Positions 34,895 to 43,380 of a stretch of 64,000 nt of DNA are shown one piece after another; position 1 is the stretch's first letter; every line of letters starts with the position of its first letter. Source of the stretch: Clostridia bacterium (GTDB lineage: Bacteria; Bacillota; Clostridia; Christensenellales; Aristaeellaceae); the NCBI GenBank assembly GCA_017431005.1, contig JAFRLY010000046.1, positions 1-64,000 on the forward strand, in the 5' to 3' direction. Position numbers and translations under genes: made by a program. Under the pieces are notes generated by a model that worked only from the letters and a program-made list of their open reading frames with translations, had not been told where the DNA came from and did not search any database.

Positions 34895-35986
34895 TTACCG
34901 AACGTATACACCTGTCAGGGATTTCCACAACTGCCGAATTGTCTGCTGATTGGAAATTCCATACAAAGGATCCTTTTCCGCGCATTCATCCCATTTCCGC
35001 ATAAAATGAAGACCAAGATACCCGTCAAAACTGTTTCCCTGAATCTTGCCGGTTCCCTGCGGCACATCATGGATTGCACCAACCGTCCATCGTCCGTCAG
35101 GCAAAAGGACATAAACTCCCTTCTGGTTCCATGTATACTTTCCTCCGAAAGCCCGCAGCATGATCAGGGTGTCCTCTGCAGTCAGAGGCTCACAGTTGCA
35201 ATGACGTCCCAGTCCGTACACCTGCAGATCCCAGGCAGTTGAGCTTGCAGGGTCGTATACTCGAATGCGGTTTCCGTTTCTCAGCCTGGGCTTGATATCC
35301 TCAAACCAGTATAGCAGCTCAATGGAGGATTTATCCGGGGCATTCATTCTTCCGGTTTCACCCGGAAGTTTTTCCAGGGCTCGCTGTATATCATTTTTCT
35401 TTTCCCCTTTTTGATAAGCCTGTTCCAGTGCCTGCAGCGTCAGCCGGCCTGGAATCCCGTCAGTTTTCAGCTTGACAGCCTTCTGGAAATCTTTGACTGC
35501 TTTCCGGGTAACAGTTCCATATTCTCCGTCAGCTTCTCCCTTCAGGTATTCAAGTTTGATAAGCGCCTGCTGCAGCTTCCTGACGCGGCGTCTGTCTGTT
35601 GTCTCATCTATGACCGAATAATCGCCGCTAAAATAACCGTAATTATTCACCTGCGCATAATCTCTCTTTATCTCTGCAGGCTCCTGTTTCTCCCAGGAAA
35701 TACCGTAAAGCTTGTCCAGTGTTTTGGATCCTGCCAGCCCGTCCACTTTCAAACCGTTTGCCTTCTGAAAAGCCTTAACCGCCTTTTCTGTTTCTTTTCC
35801 GAAGGCGCCGTCTGCTTCACCGGTCAGAAATCCCTTTTCAATAAGAAGTATTTGCATTTCCTGTACGTCAGGCCCATGCATGCCCCTCCTCAGTGTCTGC
35901 CGGGCTGCGACTGCTGAAGCAGCCATGACAATACAGCACAAAAAAAAGAATAGAGTATAAAGCGCACGGTTTTTATGTATGGACAT
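34895..35986 (-). CDS. Secreted protein with two peptidoglycan-binding domains and CEPLTAxDT domain
   Basis: This 363-residue protein has an N-terminal signal or membrane helix (ALYTLFFFLCCIVMAASAVA). Two peptidoglycan-binding type 1 domains lie at about 35-95 (VQEMQILLIEKGFLTGEADG) and 135-190 (LQQALIKLEYLKGEADGEYG). The C-terminal domain of about 120 residues has HCNCEPLTAEDTLIM and GNSFDGYLGLHF, homologous to that of the protein at 29076. In both, Cys-Glu-Pro-Leu-Thr-Ala, a PxGTxxI block and FDG-x4-HF are kept. The ATG at 35986 (GGGGGAT upstream) is preferred over 36004. Its wall location is likely; its activity is unknown. Confidence 0.86.
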   Translation of the reverse strand: MSIHKNRALYTLFFFLCCIVMAASAVAARQTLRRGMHGPDVQEMQILLIEKGFLTGEADGAFGKETEKAVKAFQKANGLKVDGLAGSKTLDKLYGISWEKQEPAEIKRDYAQVNNYGYFSGDYSVIDETTDRRRVRKLQQALIKLEYLKGEADGEYGTVTRKAVKDFQKAVKLKTDGIPGRLTLQALEQAYQKGEKKNDIQRALEKLPGETGRMNAPDKSSIELLYWFEDIKPRLRNGNRIRVYDPASSTAWDLQVYGLGRHCNCEPLTAEDTLIMLRAFGGKYTWNQKGVYVLLPDGRWTVGAIHDVPQGTGKIQGNSFDGYLGLHFMRKWDECAEKDPLYGISNQQTIRQLWKSLTGVYVR

Positions 35987-36066
35987 AAGGATATCATCCC
36001 CCATATACAGATGTCAGCTGCAGGACAGCCGGATTGGCCGGCTGCATCAGATCAGCAATTTTCTTT

Positions 36067-36094
36067 ATTATAAATATCGTATTCCTTTTGTCAA
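36067..36094 (-). promoter_or_regulatory. Promoter of the gene at 34895
   Basis: Minus strand TTGACA (36089-36094), 16 bases, TATAAT (36067-36072). Confidence 0.82.
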
Positions 36095-36148
36095 AAAATT
36101 GTTACTTCTAATTTCATTTTTGTTACATTCAGTGTTAATTGTCCGTGT

Positions 36149-36180
36149 AAAAAAAAGCCAGATGCCCCGCATGCTGGCTT
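36149..36180 (-). terminator. Terminator of the GntR operon
   Basis: Minus-strand stem AAGCCAG/CTGGCTT with an inner ATGC/GCAT (36155-36180), followed by eight T residues. Confidence 0.87.
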
Positions 36181-36197
36181 TGACTTCCTCAGATTTT

Positions 36198-36725
36198 TTA
36201 CTCGACAATGCCAGCGGCTTCAACCGCCGGGCCGGGTGTTTCCGGTAGCATATCAGGTTCCTCCCCGGTTTCCTTTTTACGAATGAACCTGTTCAGTTCC
36301 TTCAGACGATTGATCCGCCCCTGTACCCGCATACCCGTCAGAGTTCTGGAACGGTAACGGTCAAAAAGTGCCCGAACACCCATAGTGACCGGAACTGCAG
36401 CCCAGAAACCGGTGGCGCCTGCCACAGCTGCGCCTACACCCAGGGCTGCGCCTGTCTTCGCCATACGATAGGCTCCGTCCCTGAGTCCTGTCACGCCTGG
36501 CTTCCGGCCCAGCAGCACCTTGCTGCCCTCGCTGAACGAAATAATTACAAAAGGCAGGACACCGGTGACACTCTCTGTCAGCTCCGCCAGGATGCCGGTT
36601 TCTTCCAGGATGCCGGAATCCACCGCTAGTTCATCCATATAGGTCAAACCGGCAGCAAGGGTATCCACCACAGTGTCATGCTGTCGTTTCCGGTATTCAC
36701 GAACCATTTCCTCATAGGTTTTCAT
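36198..36725 (-). CDS. Membrane-associated protein of unknown function
   Basis: The 175-residue product has charged ends and a hydrophobic middle. Residues 50-65 (SVTGVLPFVIISFSEG) and 92-112 (GAALGVGAAVAGATGFWAAV) could be membrane helices, the second rich in glycine zipper motifs. The C-terminal third is basic (YRSRTLTGMRVQGRINRLKE). No family is recognised. It starts 12 bases after the coiled-coil gene and is the last gene of the GntR-led operon. Start and ribosome binding site (GAGGAAGAAACC) are sound. Confidence 0.75.
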   Translation of the reverse strand: MKTYEEMVREYRKRQHDTVVDTLAAGLTYMDELAVDSGILEETGILAELTESVTGVLPFVIISFSEGSKVLLGRKPGVTGLRDGAYRMAKTGAALGVGAAVAGATGFWAAVPVTMGVRALFDRYRSRTLTGMRVQGRINRLKELNRFIRKKETGEEPDMLPETPGPAVEAAGIVE

Positions 36726-36737
36726 GGTTTCTTCCTC

Positions 36738-37238
36738 TCATATCGCTGAACGGATCAGGTTCAGCAGGGTCACGAGCACCCAGGAGCCGCCGGCTATGCC
36801 CACAAGCACCGTAATATCCCGGATGACGTTCCGTTTGACGCTCTGTTTCTTCTCCTTATCCTTTTCCGTCCTGTCCGCCTGTTTTTCCAGGGCGGCAAGA
36901 CGGGTTCGTGATTCTGTCAGGTCCCGGTCGTGGGCAGTACGCTCATCTTCCAGCGTTTTTTCGAGCAGTGAAATCCGGCTCTCCAGTTTCTGGATTCTCC
37001 TGTCTTCGTCGCTCATCATCTTTTCCACGTCCTGGTGCAGGCGGCTCTGGTCCTCGCACAGGCCCTCCGCCACCAGGGTCATTTCTGCGGTAAACTGCTC
37101 CACCAACTGCGCCGTATTTTCCCCTTTGACCATTTTCAACGCGCCGTCGAGCATCTTTTTCGGTTTTTCCAGCAATCCGTTGGACTCAGACACTTTTTCT
37201 ACCCTCCCATGGAAGGCGCTCACGCCTCCTTCTTTCAT
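36738..37238 (-). CDS. Coiled-coil protein with C-terminal membrane anchor, unknown
   Basis: The 166-residue protein starting at 37238 (MKEGGVSAFHGRVEKVSES) is dominated by a coiled coil at about 45-130 with heptads such as IQKLESRISLLEKTLEDERT. It ends in a single membrane helix (ITVLVGIAGGSWVLVTLLNL), so it is tail-anchored with the coil in the cytoplasm. No family is recognised. The GntR gene ends 29 bases upstream. Its pairing with the glycine-zipper membrane protein downstream suggests the two form a complex. Confidence 0.78.
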   Translation of the reverse strand: MKEGGVSAFHGRVEKVSESNGLLEKPKKMLDGALKMVKGENTAQLVEQFTAEMTLVAEGLCEDQSRLHQDVEKMMSDEDRRIQKLESRISLLEKTLEDERTAHDRDLTESRTRLAALEKQADRTEKDKEKKQSVKRNVIRDITVLVGIAGGSWVLVTLLNLIRSAI

Positions 37239-37267
37239 GATACCCCGTCCGTGTGACGGCTGTGTGA

Positions 37268-37978
37268 TCAGATCCGAAATACGAAGCGGTCGCCCCTGAT
37301 CCACTGCTCACTGGTATGCAGTGGCCGGCCCCGCTGGTCATAGATGATCTCCCGCAGGTGCAGCAAGGCCGCGCCGGGTTCGATGTTCAGAGCCTTCGCC
37401 TGCTCCGTAGTTGCGGTGCACAGGGACAGATCATGAACAGCCTGTGCGGGATGCACGCCGTAATCCCCCAGCAGCCCGTACAGACTGCCGTCCAAATCCG
37501 CCTCCTCCAGGTAGGCGTAGGCCATCGAGAAGTGATTCTTTTCCAGCACCACCGGTTCCCCGTCCGCCATACGGACCCGCATGGTTTCGACGACCTTTGC
37601 CTCCGGCGGCAGTTGCAGATCCCGGCAGTCGTCGGCGTCCGCCGCCTGCTCCCGCACCCGGAGCACCCGGGTGCCCGGCGTAATCCCCGCTGCGGCGCAG
37701 GTGTCATGGAAACTGTGAACATTCTTCATCTCCTGGGCGATCCGCGGCGCTGACACAAAAGTACCCTTGCCCTGCTTACGTTCCAGCAGGCCTGCGTTGG
37801 TAAGCTCGGAGAGAGCACGGCGCACGGTTACCCGGCTGACGCCATAGTTTCTTTCCAGCTCATGCTCCGGTGGAATTTTGCTCCCGACCGGATAGATTCC
37901 CCGGTCGATATCGTCTTTAATCCGCTGCATAAGCTGATCATACAGGGGTCTGGAGCTTTCTGTCCTGAGTGTATTCAT
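37268..37978 (-). CDS. GntR-family (HutC/UTRA type) transcriptional regulator
   Basis: The 236-residue regulator has the GntR winged helix at about 8-75 (LYDQLMQRIKDDIDRGIYPV, then VSRVTVRRALSELTNAGLLE) and a UTRA effector domain from about 95 to the end (GEPVVLEKNHFSMAYAYLEE, GRPLHTSEQW). HutC-type members usually sense sugar phosphates or amino-acid derivatives. It leads an operon with two membrane-associated proteins of unknown role. A perfect inverted repeat at 38007-38028, just downstream of its promoter, is the obvious autoregulatory operator. Confidence 0.92.
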   Translation of the reverse strand: MNTLRTESSRPLYDQLMQRIKDDIDRGIYPVGSKIPPEHELERNYGVSRVTVRRALSELTNAGLLERKQGKGTFVSAPRIAQEMKNVHSFHDTCAAAGITPGTRVLRVREQAADADDCRDLQLPPEAKVVETMRVRMADGEPVVLEKNHFSMAYAYLEEADLDGSLYGLLGDYGVHPAQAVHDLSLCTATTEQAKALNIEPGAALLHLREIIYDQRGRPLHTSEQWIRGDRFVFRI

Positions 37979-38006
37979 CGTTGTTTCGCCCGCTTTCTGT
38001 GCATCC

Positions 38007-38028
38007 TGTATTGATACGTTTCAATACA
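38007..38028. promoter_or_regulatory. Likely GntR operator (perfect palindrome)
   Basis: TGTATTGA-N6-TCAATACA, both 8-base arms exact. It covers about +9 to +30 of the GntR transcript, where bound repressor would block elongation or initiation. Confidence 0.75.
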
Positions 38029-38036
38029 ATATAATG

Positions 38037-38065
38037 ATATTACCACAGAAAGGCGGCTTTTTCAA
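38037..38065 (-). promoter_or_regulatory. Promoter of the GntR operon
   Basis: Minus strand TTGAAA (38060-38065), 17 bases, TAATAT (38037-38042). Confidence 0.75.
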
Positions 38066-38086
38066 TTTTTCCATTACAGTACGGCG

Positions 38087-38356
38087 TTACGTTTCCCGCC
38101 TGCTTTCCAGATCCTCGATCTCATCCTCGAGATCCGCCACGCGGAGCTCCCAGTCGTCATGGGCCTCGCCGTAGGGGTTCAGGGGCTCAGCGATCAGCAG
38201 ATCGTCAAGGCGCTCCCTGAGTTCCTCCAGCCGGGCCCGATCGGGGTTTTCCGGCGCCTGAAAATAGTATTTCGCAAAAAGAGGATCCTGCTCATAGCTG
38301 ACGTTGCCGTTCTCATCCACCCGTATGTTCAGATGGTTTTCCGGATACTCGCTCAT
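38087..38356 (-). CDS. Small acidic protein, unknown
   Basis: An 89-residue, strongly acidic soluble protein. After a short polar start (MSEYPENHLNIRVDENGNVS), residues 38-89 are almost all helix with coiled-coil character (RARLEELRERLDDLLIAEPL, then VADLEDEIEDLESRRE). The GAGGAGG site 7 bases before the ATG makes it a real gene. It is transcribed towards the GntR gene and divergently from the GH67 gene. The function is unknown. Confidence 0.78.
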   Translation of the reverse strand: MSEYPENHLNIRVDENGNVSYEQDPLFAKYYFQAPENPDRARLEELRERLDDLLIAEPLNPYGEAHDDWELRVADLEDEIEDLESRRET

Positions 38357-38396
38357 CTGTCCGCCTCCTCGTTGTTTTTCTTGCGTCCGCGTGATA

Positions 38397-38412
38397 ACAT
38401 ATTCCTATATGT
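38397..38412. promoter_or_regulatory. Palindrome upstream of the GH67 gene
   Basis: ACATAT-TCCT-ATATGT lies between the divergent acidic-protein gene and the GH67 gene. It could be an operator. A weak promoter (TTGTTT, 17 bases, TAACAT) overlaps its left end. Confidence 0.35.
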
Positions 38413-38442
38413 GAATAACCCTGAAAGGTTGTGAATTTACGT

Positions 38443-40263
38443 ATGCAAGCCTGGCTGAACAAGCTCTCCTGTCCCCTTCCCGATTCGCTCCGCACGCCTG
38501 TGGAAACTGCCCGCTTCGAGCTTGAGCACGCCCTGCCCGGAATCCCGGTGCAACTGACGGTGGCCCCGGACAGGGGCGATGCCTGGGAGCTGGCGGAAAG
38601 CCCGGACGGCTGGGTGCTCAACGGCGGGGAAACCGGTTTGCTTTACGGCGCGTACCGGATGATTATGGATGTGCTGAGCGGGGAAACGCTCCGCCCCTGC
38701 GCCACCGCCCCGCGGTACGCCCTGCGGATGATCAACTGCTGGGATAACATGGACGGCAGTGTCGAGCGCGGCTACGCCGGCAGAAGCCTGTTTTTCGAGG
38801 GTGGGCGCTTCGCGTACCAGCCGGAGCGGATGCAGGAACTGGGCCGTCTGCTGGCCTCAGCGGGCATCAACGTGCTGTGCATCAACAATGTCAACGTGCA
38901 TGAGCCGGCCCAGCGGCTGACGGAGGATTTTCTGCCGGCGCTGAGCGCACTTGCCTCCCTGTTCCGCGCCTTCGGCGTGCACCTGATGATCTCCGTCGAT
39001 TTTTCCTCGCCCCTGCGGCACGAAGTGTCCACAGCGGATCCCCTGGATCCGGCTGTGCAGCGCTGGTGGACGGAAACCGCAGACCGGGTGTACGCCGAAA
39101 TCCCGGACCTTGCGGGCTTCCTGGTCAAGGCGGACAGCGAGAACCGTCCCGGCCCCTTCACCTACGGTCGGACGCACGCAGAGGGCGCCAACATGCTGGC
39201 TCGGGCGCTGAAGCCTCACGGCGGCGTGCTGGTCTGGCGTGCCTTCGTATACAACTGCCATCAGGACTGGTGGGACGAGAAGACCGACCGTCCGAAGGCC
39301 GCCTATGAGACCTATATGCCGCTGGACGGGCAATTCGAAGAAAATGTCATCCTGCAGGTGAAGCACGGGCCCTTTGATTTCCAGGTACGGGAACCTGTCA
39401 GCCCGCTGCTGCTGGGGCTGCGGAGGACGCGCGTCTCAATGGAGCTGCAGTTGGCGCAGGAATACACCGGGCAGCAGATCGATGTTTACGCGATGCCGCC
39501 CATGTGGCAGGAAATCTTCGACGAGGTGCCGGCGGACCGGCTGGATGCCGTCGCGGCGGTGTCCAACCTCGGACGGGACGCGAACTACACCGGTCATCCC
39601 CTGGCGGCCCTGAACCTGTACGCCTTCGGCCTGCTGGGCTGGGATCCGGAGCAGCAGCCGGAAGCGGTGATCCGCCGGTGGATCCGGCTGACCTACGGCT
39701 TTGCCCCGGCGCAGGAGGACGCGCTCTGCGCGCTGCTGCTGGGTTCCCGCCGGACCTATGAGAAGTATACGGCACCGCTGGGGCTCGGATGGATGATTAC
39801 GCCGCACACTCACTACGGCCCGAACCCCGACGGCTACGAGTACGACGCCTGGGGTACCTATCACCGGGCGAACCGGGACGCGGTGGGCATCGACCGGACA
39901 GAAAGCGGCACCGGATATCTTAGCCAGTATCCCGAAGATTTTCGGGAAAAGTACAAAAACCCGGAAACCTGCCCTGACCTGATGCTGTTATTCTACCATC
40001 GGCTGCCCTATTCCTTCCGGATGCGTGACGGGCGCACGCTGATCCAGCGCATCTACGACGACCACTTCGAGGGCTGCGATGAGGCGGAGAGGATGGCGGA
40101 GACGCTTAAGACCCTGCCCTTTCCGGAGCCGGACCGGCAGGTCATCCTGGATCGGGCGGACAGGCAGGTTCACAACGCCCGGAGCTGGCGGGATGTCATC
40201 AACACGTTTTTCTTCCGGTTTTCCGGGGTTCCGGACGTCCGCGGCCGGATCCTCCGGCCCTGA
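38443..40263 (+). CDS. GH67 alpha-glucuronidase
   Basis: This enzyme removes 4-O-methyl-glucuronic acid from the ends of xylooligosaccharides. The 606-residue protein lacks a signal peptide and so works in the cytoplasm on imported oligomers. Family blocks are clear: NCWDNMDGSVERGYAGRSLF near residue 105, GFLVKADSE and YGRTHAEGANML near residue 235, ILQVKHGPFDFQ near residue 305, and HYGPNPDGYEYDAWGTYHRA near residue 455. The start is uncertain: GTG 38431 is only 2 bases from the AGG, and ATG 38443 is 14 bases from it. With the GH120 xylosidase at 909 it completes glucuronoxylan oligosaccharide breakdown. Confidence 0.94.
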   Translation: MQAWLNKLSCPLPDSLRTPVETARFELEHALPGIPVQLTVAPDRGDAWELAESPDGWVLNGGETGLLYGAYRMIMDVLSGETLRPCATAPRYALRMINCWDNMDGSVERGYAGRSLFFEGGRFAYQPERMQELGRLLASAGINVLCINNVNVHEPAQRLTEDFLPALSALASLFRAFGVHLMISVDFSSPLRHEVSTADPLDPAVQRWWTETADRVYAEIPDLAGFLVKADSENRPGPFTYGRTHAEGANMLARALKPHGGVLVWRAFVYNCHQDWWDEKTDRPKAAYETYMPLDGQFEENVILQVKHGPFDFQVREPVSPLLLGLRRTRVSMELQLAQEYTGQQIDVYAMPPMWQEIFDEVPADRLDAVAAVSNLGRDANYTGHPLAALNLYAFGLLGWDPEQQPEAVIRRWIRLTYGFAPAQEDALCALLLGSRRTYEKYTAPLGLGWMITPHTHYGPNPDGYEYDAWGTYHRANRDAVGIDRTESGTGYLSQYPEDFREKYKNPETCPDLMLLFYHRLPYSFRMRDGRTLIQRIYDDHFEGCDEAERMAETLKTLPFPEPDRQVILDRADRQVHNARSWRDVINTFFFRFSGVPDVRGRILRP

Positions 40264-40284
40264 CCGGGACCTCTCTCTGAATGG

Positions 40285-40319
40285 AAAGCGGTATGCGTTT
40301 TTTTCACGCATACCGCTTT
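40285..40319. terminator. Hairpin between GH67 and M16 genes
   Basis: Perfect 13-bp stem AAAGCGGTATGCG/CGCATACCGCTTT between two convergent genes. The T-tracts are short on both sides, so terminator strength is uncertain. Confidence 0.65.
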
Positions 40320-40326
40320 GCTGTGC

Positions 40327-43206
40327 TTACAGGTCGGAAATCTCCAGGCCGTCGCAGGCTTTCAGGGCGTCCTCATGGGCCACGACGCAGACGGCACCGT
40401 CCTTCGCAAAGGCGTCCAGCCAGCTGCCGCAGGCAGCCAGCTGCTCCGGCGTTGCATGCAGCACCTCCTGGCGGATCCTTTCTGCCTCATTCCGGGTGTA
40501 GCCTGTCAGCGTCCGCATGTCCGCCTGAACGCCCTTTTCCCGGGGACTCAGCAGCGGGTTCAGCTCGTTCAGGGAGGAAATGATGTATTTGTCCAGGTCC
40601 GCCCCGCAGTCCGCCAGATCCCTCAGAAAGGCCGAGATACCGGCATCCATGGTCAGGGTCCGGGCCGGGGTCGGATCCCGGAAGGAATAGGTAAAAACAT
40701 TTCCGGCCCGGTCCAGGGAGATTCCCGCGCCGTACGCACCGCCCTGCACCCGGACCTTATTCCAGAGATAACCGAGGCTGATGATCTGCGTTGCCAGCCA
40801 GGCACTGCCTGTGAAAGACACCCCGTATTCGCTGAGGCGGCTTCCCCGGACCGCGAACCCGATCTGCGCCGGGATCCGGTAACCCGTTCGCATCGGCCCG
40901 TCTGAACAGTAGGCGACGGCCTCAGGCGCGGGCATGCCCTCCGGAATATCCCGGATCAGGGGCATCAGAGAAACCGGTTCGTCCCCGGTGAAGCTGAGGA
41001 TCATCCGCTTCCGGCAGACGGCGTTTTTCAGAATATTCTGCAGCTTTTCCCGGAAGGCGGGCACCGTCTTTTCCGGCTCCTTCGTCAGCTGATGAACCAG
41101 ACGCACCATGCGCCCGCCCTCAAGGGCGTCCCGTGCGGCGTTCTCTGCAGAATAATGGCTAAGCACGTTCCGCACGCCGATCGCGTGCCCCGCGCCGATA
41201 ACCCGCTGCCTGACGCCCATCTCCGTCTGCCGGAGGATTTCGGTGATTTTTCCGTCATCCTCCAGCCGGGTGGTCATCAGAATTTCCGAAAGCAGGGCCT
41301 GCGCCTTGTCTGCATGTTCACACAGTGCGCTGGCATAGGCCGCCAGGTACGGAGTGCAGGTTTCGGCCTGATTCGGCTTCGAACGGGTCAGCACGGAGAA
41401 GCCCAGGCTGCCGGTATACCGCTTGATATCCTGCTGCAGACTCCAGGCGTCATGGTTCGCCGTGGGCATCCGGCCCAGCAGGCCGGACAGCCCGGCCGCC
41501 GTACTCAGATCCTCCAGGCTGCAGTCCGTCAAATTGAAATACGCACGTATATGCACGACGCCGTTGCAGGAAATCCGATGCACCAGGGTCCGGATACCGT
41601 CTGTCAGCGTTTCCTCCGTCTCCGTCCAATCAGGGGCAACGTCCGCGTCTGCCAGGGAGAGCGCGGGCAGGGTTTCCAGGGCTTCGTCGCTGTCCGGCGT
41701 CTGCTGCCAGCTATCAAGCGTTTCCAGCATCCGCCGGTTTTCCTCCCGCTTCTCCGCAGTCCAGGACGCTGTGATCCGGCGCAGGGCGGCGGCTTCCCGC
41801 TCCCGGGCCTCTGCACCGGCGGTCCGGCTTGGGACCGCCCGGACGACGACTGCGCCTTCCCGGTTCAGAAGCATGTCCGCCGCCAGGGCGTTCAGCCGGC
41901 CGTTGGCGAGCATGCCGCGCAGCTCGGCGATCATACCGGCGGACTCCAGGGCCAGCTCCGGTTCCCCGCCGTACAGCCAGGTGCCCATGCAGCGAATGCA
42001 CCGGCCTATGCCCTGGGGCTCTTCCTCCTCCCGTAGATGATAAACCGCCCGGTTCAGGGAGGCTTCCGCAGCGTCCGAATCGATGCCGTCCCGCAGGATC
42101 TTCTCCCCATGCTCCCGGACCAGGGCTTCGATCTCCGCTTCCTTCCCGTCCGTCACCCGCTCCGCATGCAGGGTGACCCAGCTCTGCAGGCCGGTGTCAT
42201 CCACGGTCAATGTCAGGTCCTGGCACAGGCCCTTTTCGAGGGCCGCACGCTTCAGAGGCGCTTCATTGCTGCCGGTCAGCACATCGGCAATGATACCTCT
42301 GGCCATGTTTTCCGCCCGGTCTCTCCATGTGCCAGTCAGCCTGCTGACGGTATAGTGTCCCTTGTTCTCGGCTGTTTCTTCCGCGCCGAGTTCATAACTG
42401 ATGATACTTTCCGAAGCCTTCGGTGTCTGCCATATAAATGCCGGCAGGTTCTCCTGCCGCTTGAATCGGGCCAGGTATCTGCCAATCAGAGAAAGCATTT
42501 CCTCCATGGGAACGTCACCATCCAGATATATTCTGGCATTGGAAGGATGGTAATACCGCTCATAGGTTCGGACAAACTGCTCATACGTCAGTTCCGGTAT
42601 TTTATCCGGATCTCCGCCGGAATTGAAACCATAAGCAGTATCCGGAAACAGCTGACGGGCAATAGCTTCCTCAATCAAGCCGTCCACATCGCTCATGGCA
42701 CCTTTCATCTCATTAAAAACGACGCCCTTATAGACCGGATTCCCGTTTTCGTCCGTCTCGATATGCCAGCCTTCCTGACGGAAGATCTTTTCCTCCCGCC
42801 GGCAGGCCGGATCGAAAACTGCATCCAGATAGACCTCCGTCAGGTTCAGCAGGTCCCGGTTATTACGGCTGCCCACAGGGTAAAGGGTCATATCCGGAAA
42901 AGTCACTGCGTTCAGAAAGGTGCTCATGCTGCTTTTCAGCAACTCCACAAAGGGCTCGCGCACCGGGTATTTCCCGCTGCCGCAGAGCACGCTGTGTTCC
43001 AGAATATGAAAAACACCGGTATCATCCTCCGGCAGTGTCCGAAAGGCAATGCCGAATACCTTGTTTTCAGCTTTATTGTCCAGCCAGAACAGCTTTGCCC
43101 CCGTTCCGATATGTTCCATGGAAACCGCTTTCCCCTTCAGCTCTTCCCGATATTCCGCCCGGGTGACACGGAAGCCCAGGATTTCCTCTCCGGTCCTGAT
43201 CTGCAT
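40327..43206 (-). CDS. M16C (presequence-protease/insulinase-like) metallopeptidase
   Basis: This 959-residue zinc peptidase has the inverted motif HILEH (His67, Glu70, His71) followed by SVLCGSGKYPVREPFVELLK, the M16C signature. The distal metal ligand is probably in the YLDAVFDPACRREEKIFRQE region. Its length matches the PreP/CymI-like group, which degrades peptides inside a closed chamber built from four homologous domains. No signal peptide is present. The start at 43206 has AAAGGGG 8 bases upstream and its own promoter. The open frame reaching 43824 is antisense to the dGTPase gene and not part of the protein. Confidence 0.93.
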   Translation of the reverse strand: MQIRTGEEILGFRVTRAEYREELKGKAVSMEHIGTGAKLFWLDNKAENKVFGIAFRTLPEDDTGVFHILEHSVLCGSGKYPVREPFVELLKSSMSTFLNAVTFPDMTLYPVGSRNNRDLLNLTEVYLDAVFDPACRREEKIFRQEGWHIETDENGNPVYKGVVFNEMKGAMSDVDGLIEEAIARQLFPDTAYGFNSGGDPDKIPELTYEQFVRTYERYYHPSNARIYLDGDVPMEEMLSLIGRYLARFKRQENLPAFIWQTPKASESIISYELGAEETAENKGHYTVSRLTGTWRDRAENMARGIIADVLTGSNEAPLKRAALEKGLCQDLTLTVDDTGLQSWVTLHAERVTDGKEAEIEALVREHGEKILRDGIDSDAAEASLNRAVYHLREEEEPQGIGRCIRCMGTWLYGGEPELALESAGMIAELRGMLANGRLNALAADMLLNREGAVVVRAVPSRTAGAEAREREAAALRRITASWTAEKREENRRMLETLDSWQQTPDSDEALETLPALSLADADVAPDWTETEETLTDGIRTLVHRISCNGVVHIRAYFNLTDCSLEDLSTAAGLSGLLGRMPTANHDAWSLQQDIKRYTGSLGFSVLTRSKPNQAETCTPYLAAYASALCEHADKAQALLSEILMTTRLEDDGKITEILRQTEMGVRQRVIGAGHAIGVRNVLSHYSAENAARDALEGGRMVRLVHQLTKEPEKTVPAFREKLQNILKNAVCRKRMILSFTGDEPVSLMPLIRDIPEGMPAPEAVAYCSDGPMRTGYRIPAQIGFAVRGSRLSEYGVSFTGSAWLATQIISLGYLWNKVRVQGGAYGAGISLDRAGNVFTYSFRDPTPARTLTMDAGISAFLRDLADCGADLDKYIISSLNELNPLLSPREKGVQADMRTLTGYTRNEAERIRQEVLHATPEQLAACGSWLDAFAKDGAVCVVAHEDALKACDGLEISDL

Positions 43207-43252
43207 GCAAAAGCCCCTTTCACAGGCACTGATTTTGATTTTGAACCTAATT

Positions 43253-43280
43253 ATTCTACCGGATTCCCGCCGGATGTCAA
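43253..43280 (-). promoter_or_regulatory. Promoter of the M16C gene
   Basis: Minus strand TTGACA (43275-43280), 16 bases, TAGAAT (43253-43258). Confidence 0.7.
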
Positions 43281-43380
43281 GGCGGAGTCCGGCAGGATTT
43301 TTCCGGTTTGTGGAGTATATAGTAAATACTGTCCGAATCACGGGGAGACAAATGACAGCAAAGTTCGGGAGGGATGGGGT

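Noticed and set aside
42037-43380. N-terminal extension of the dGTPase gene by 448 codons
   Set aside because: It is antisense to the M16C peptidase, and the dGTPase family starts at 43381, where a strong ribosome binding site is present.
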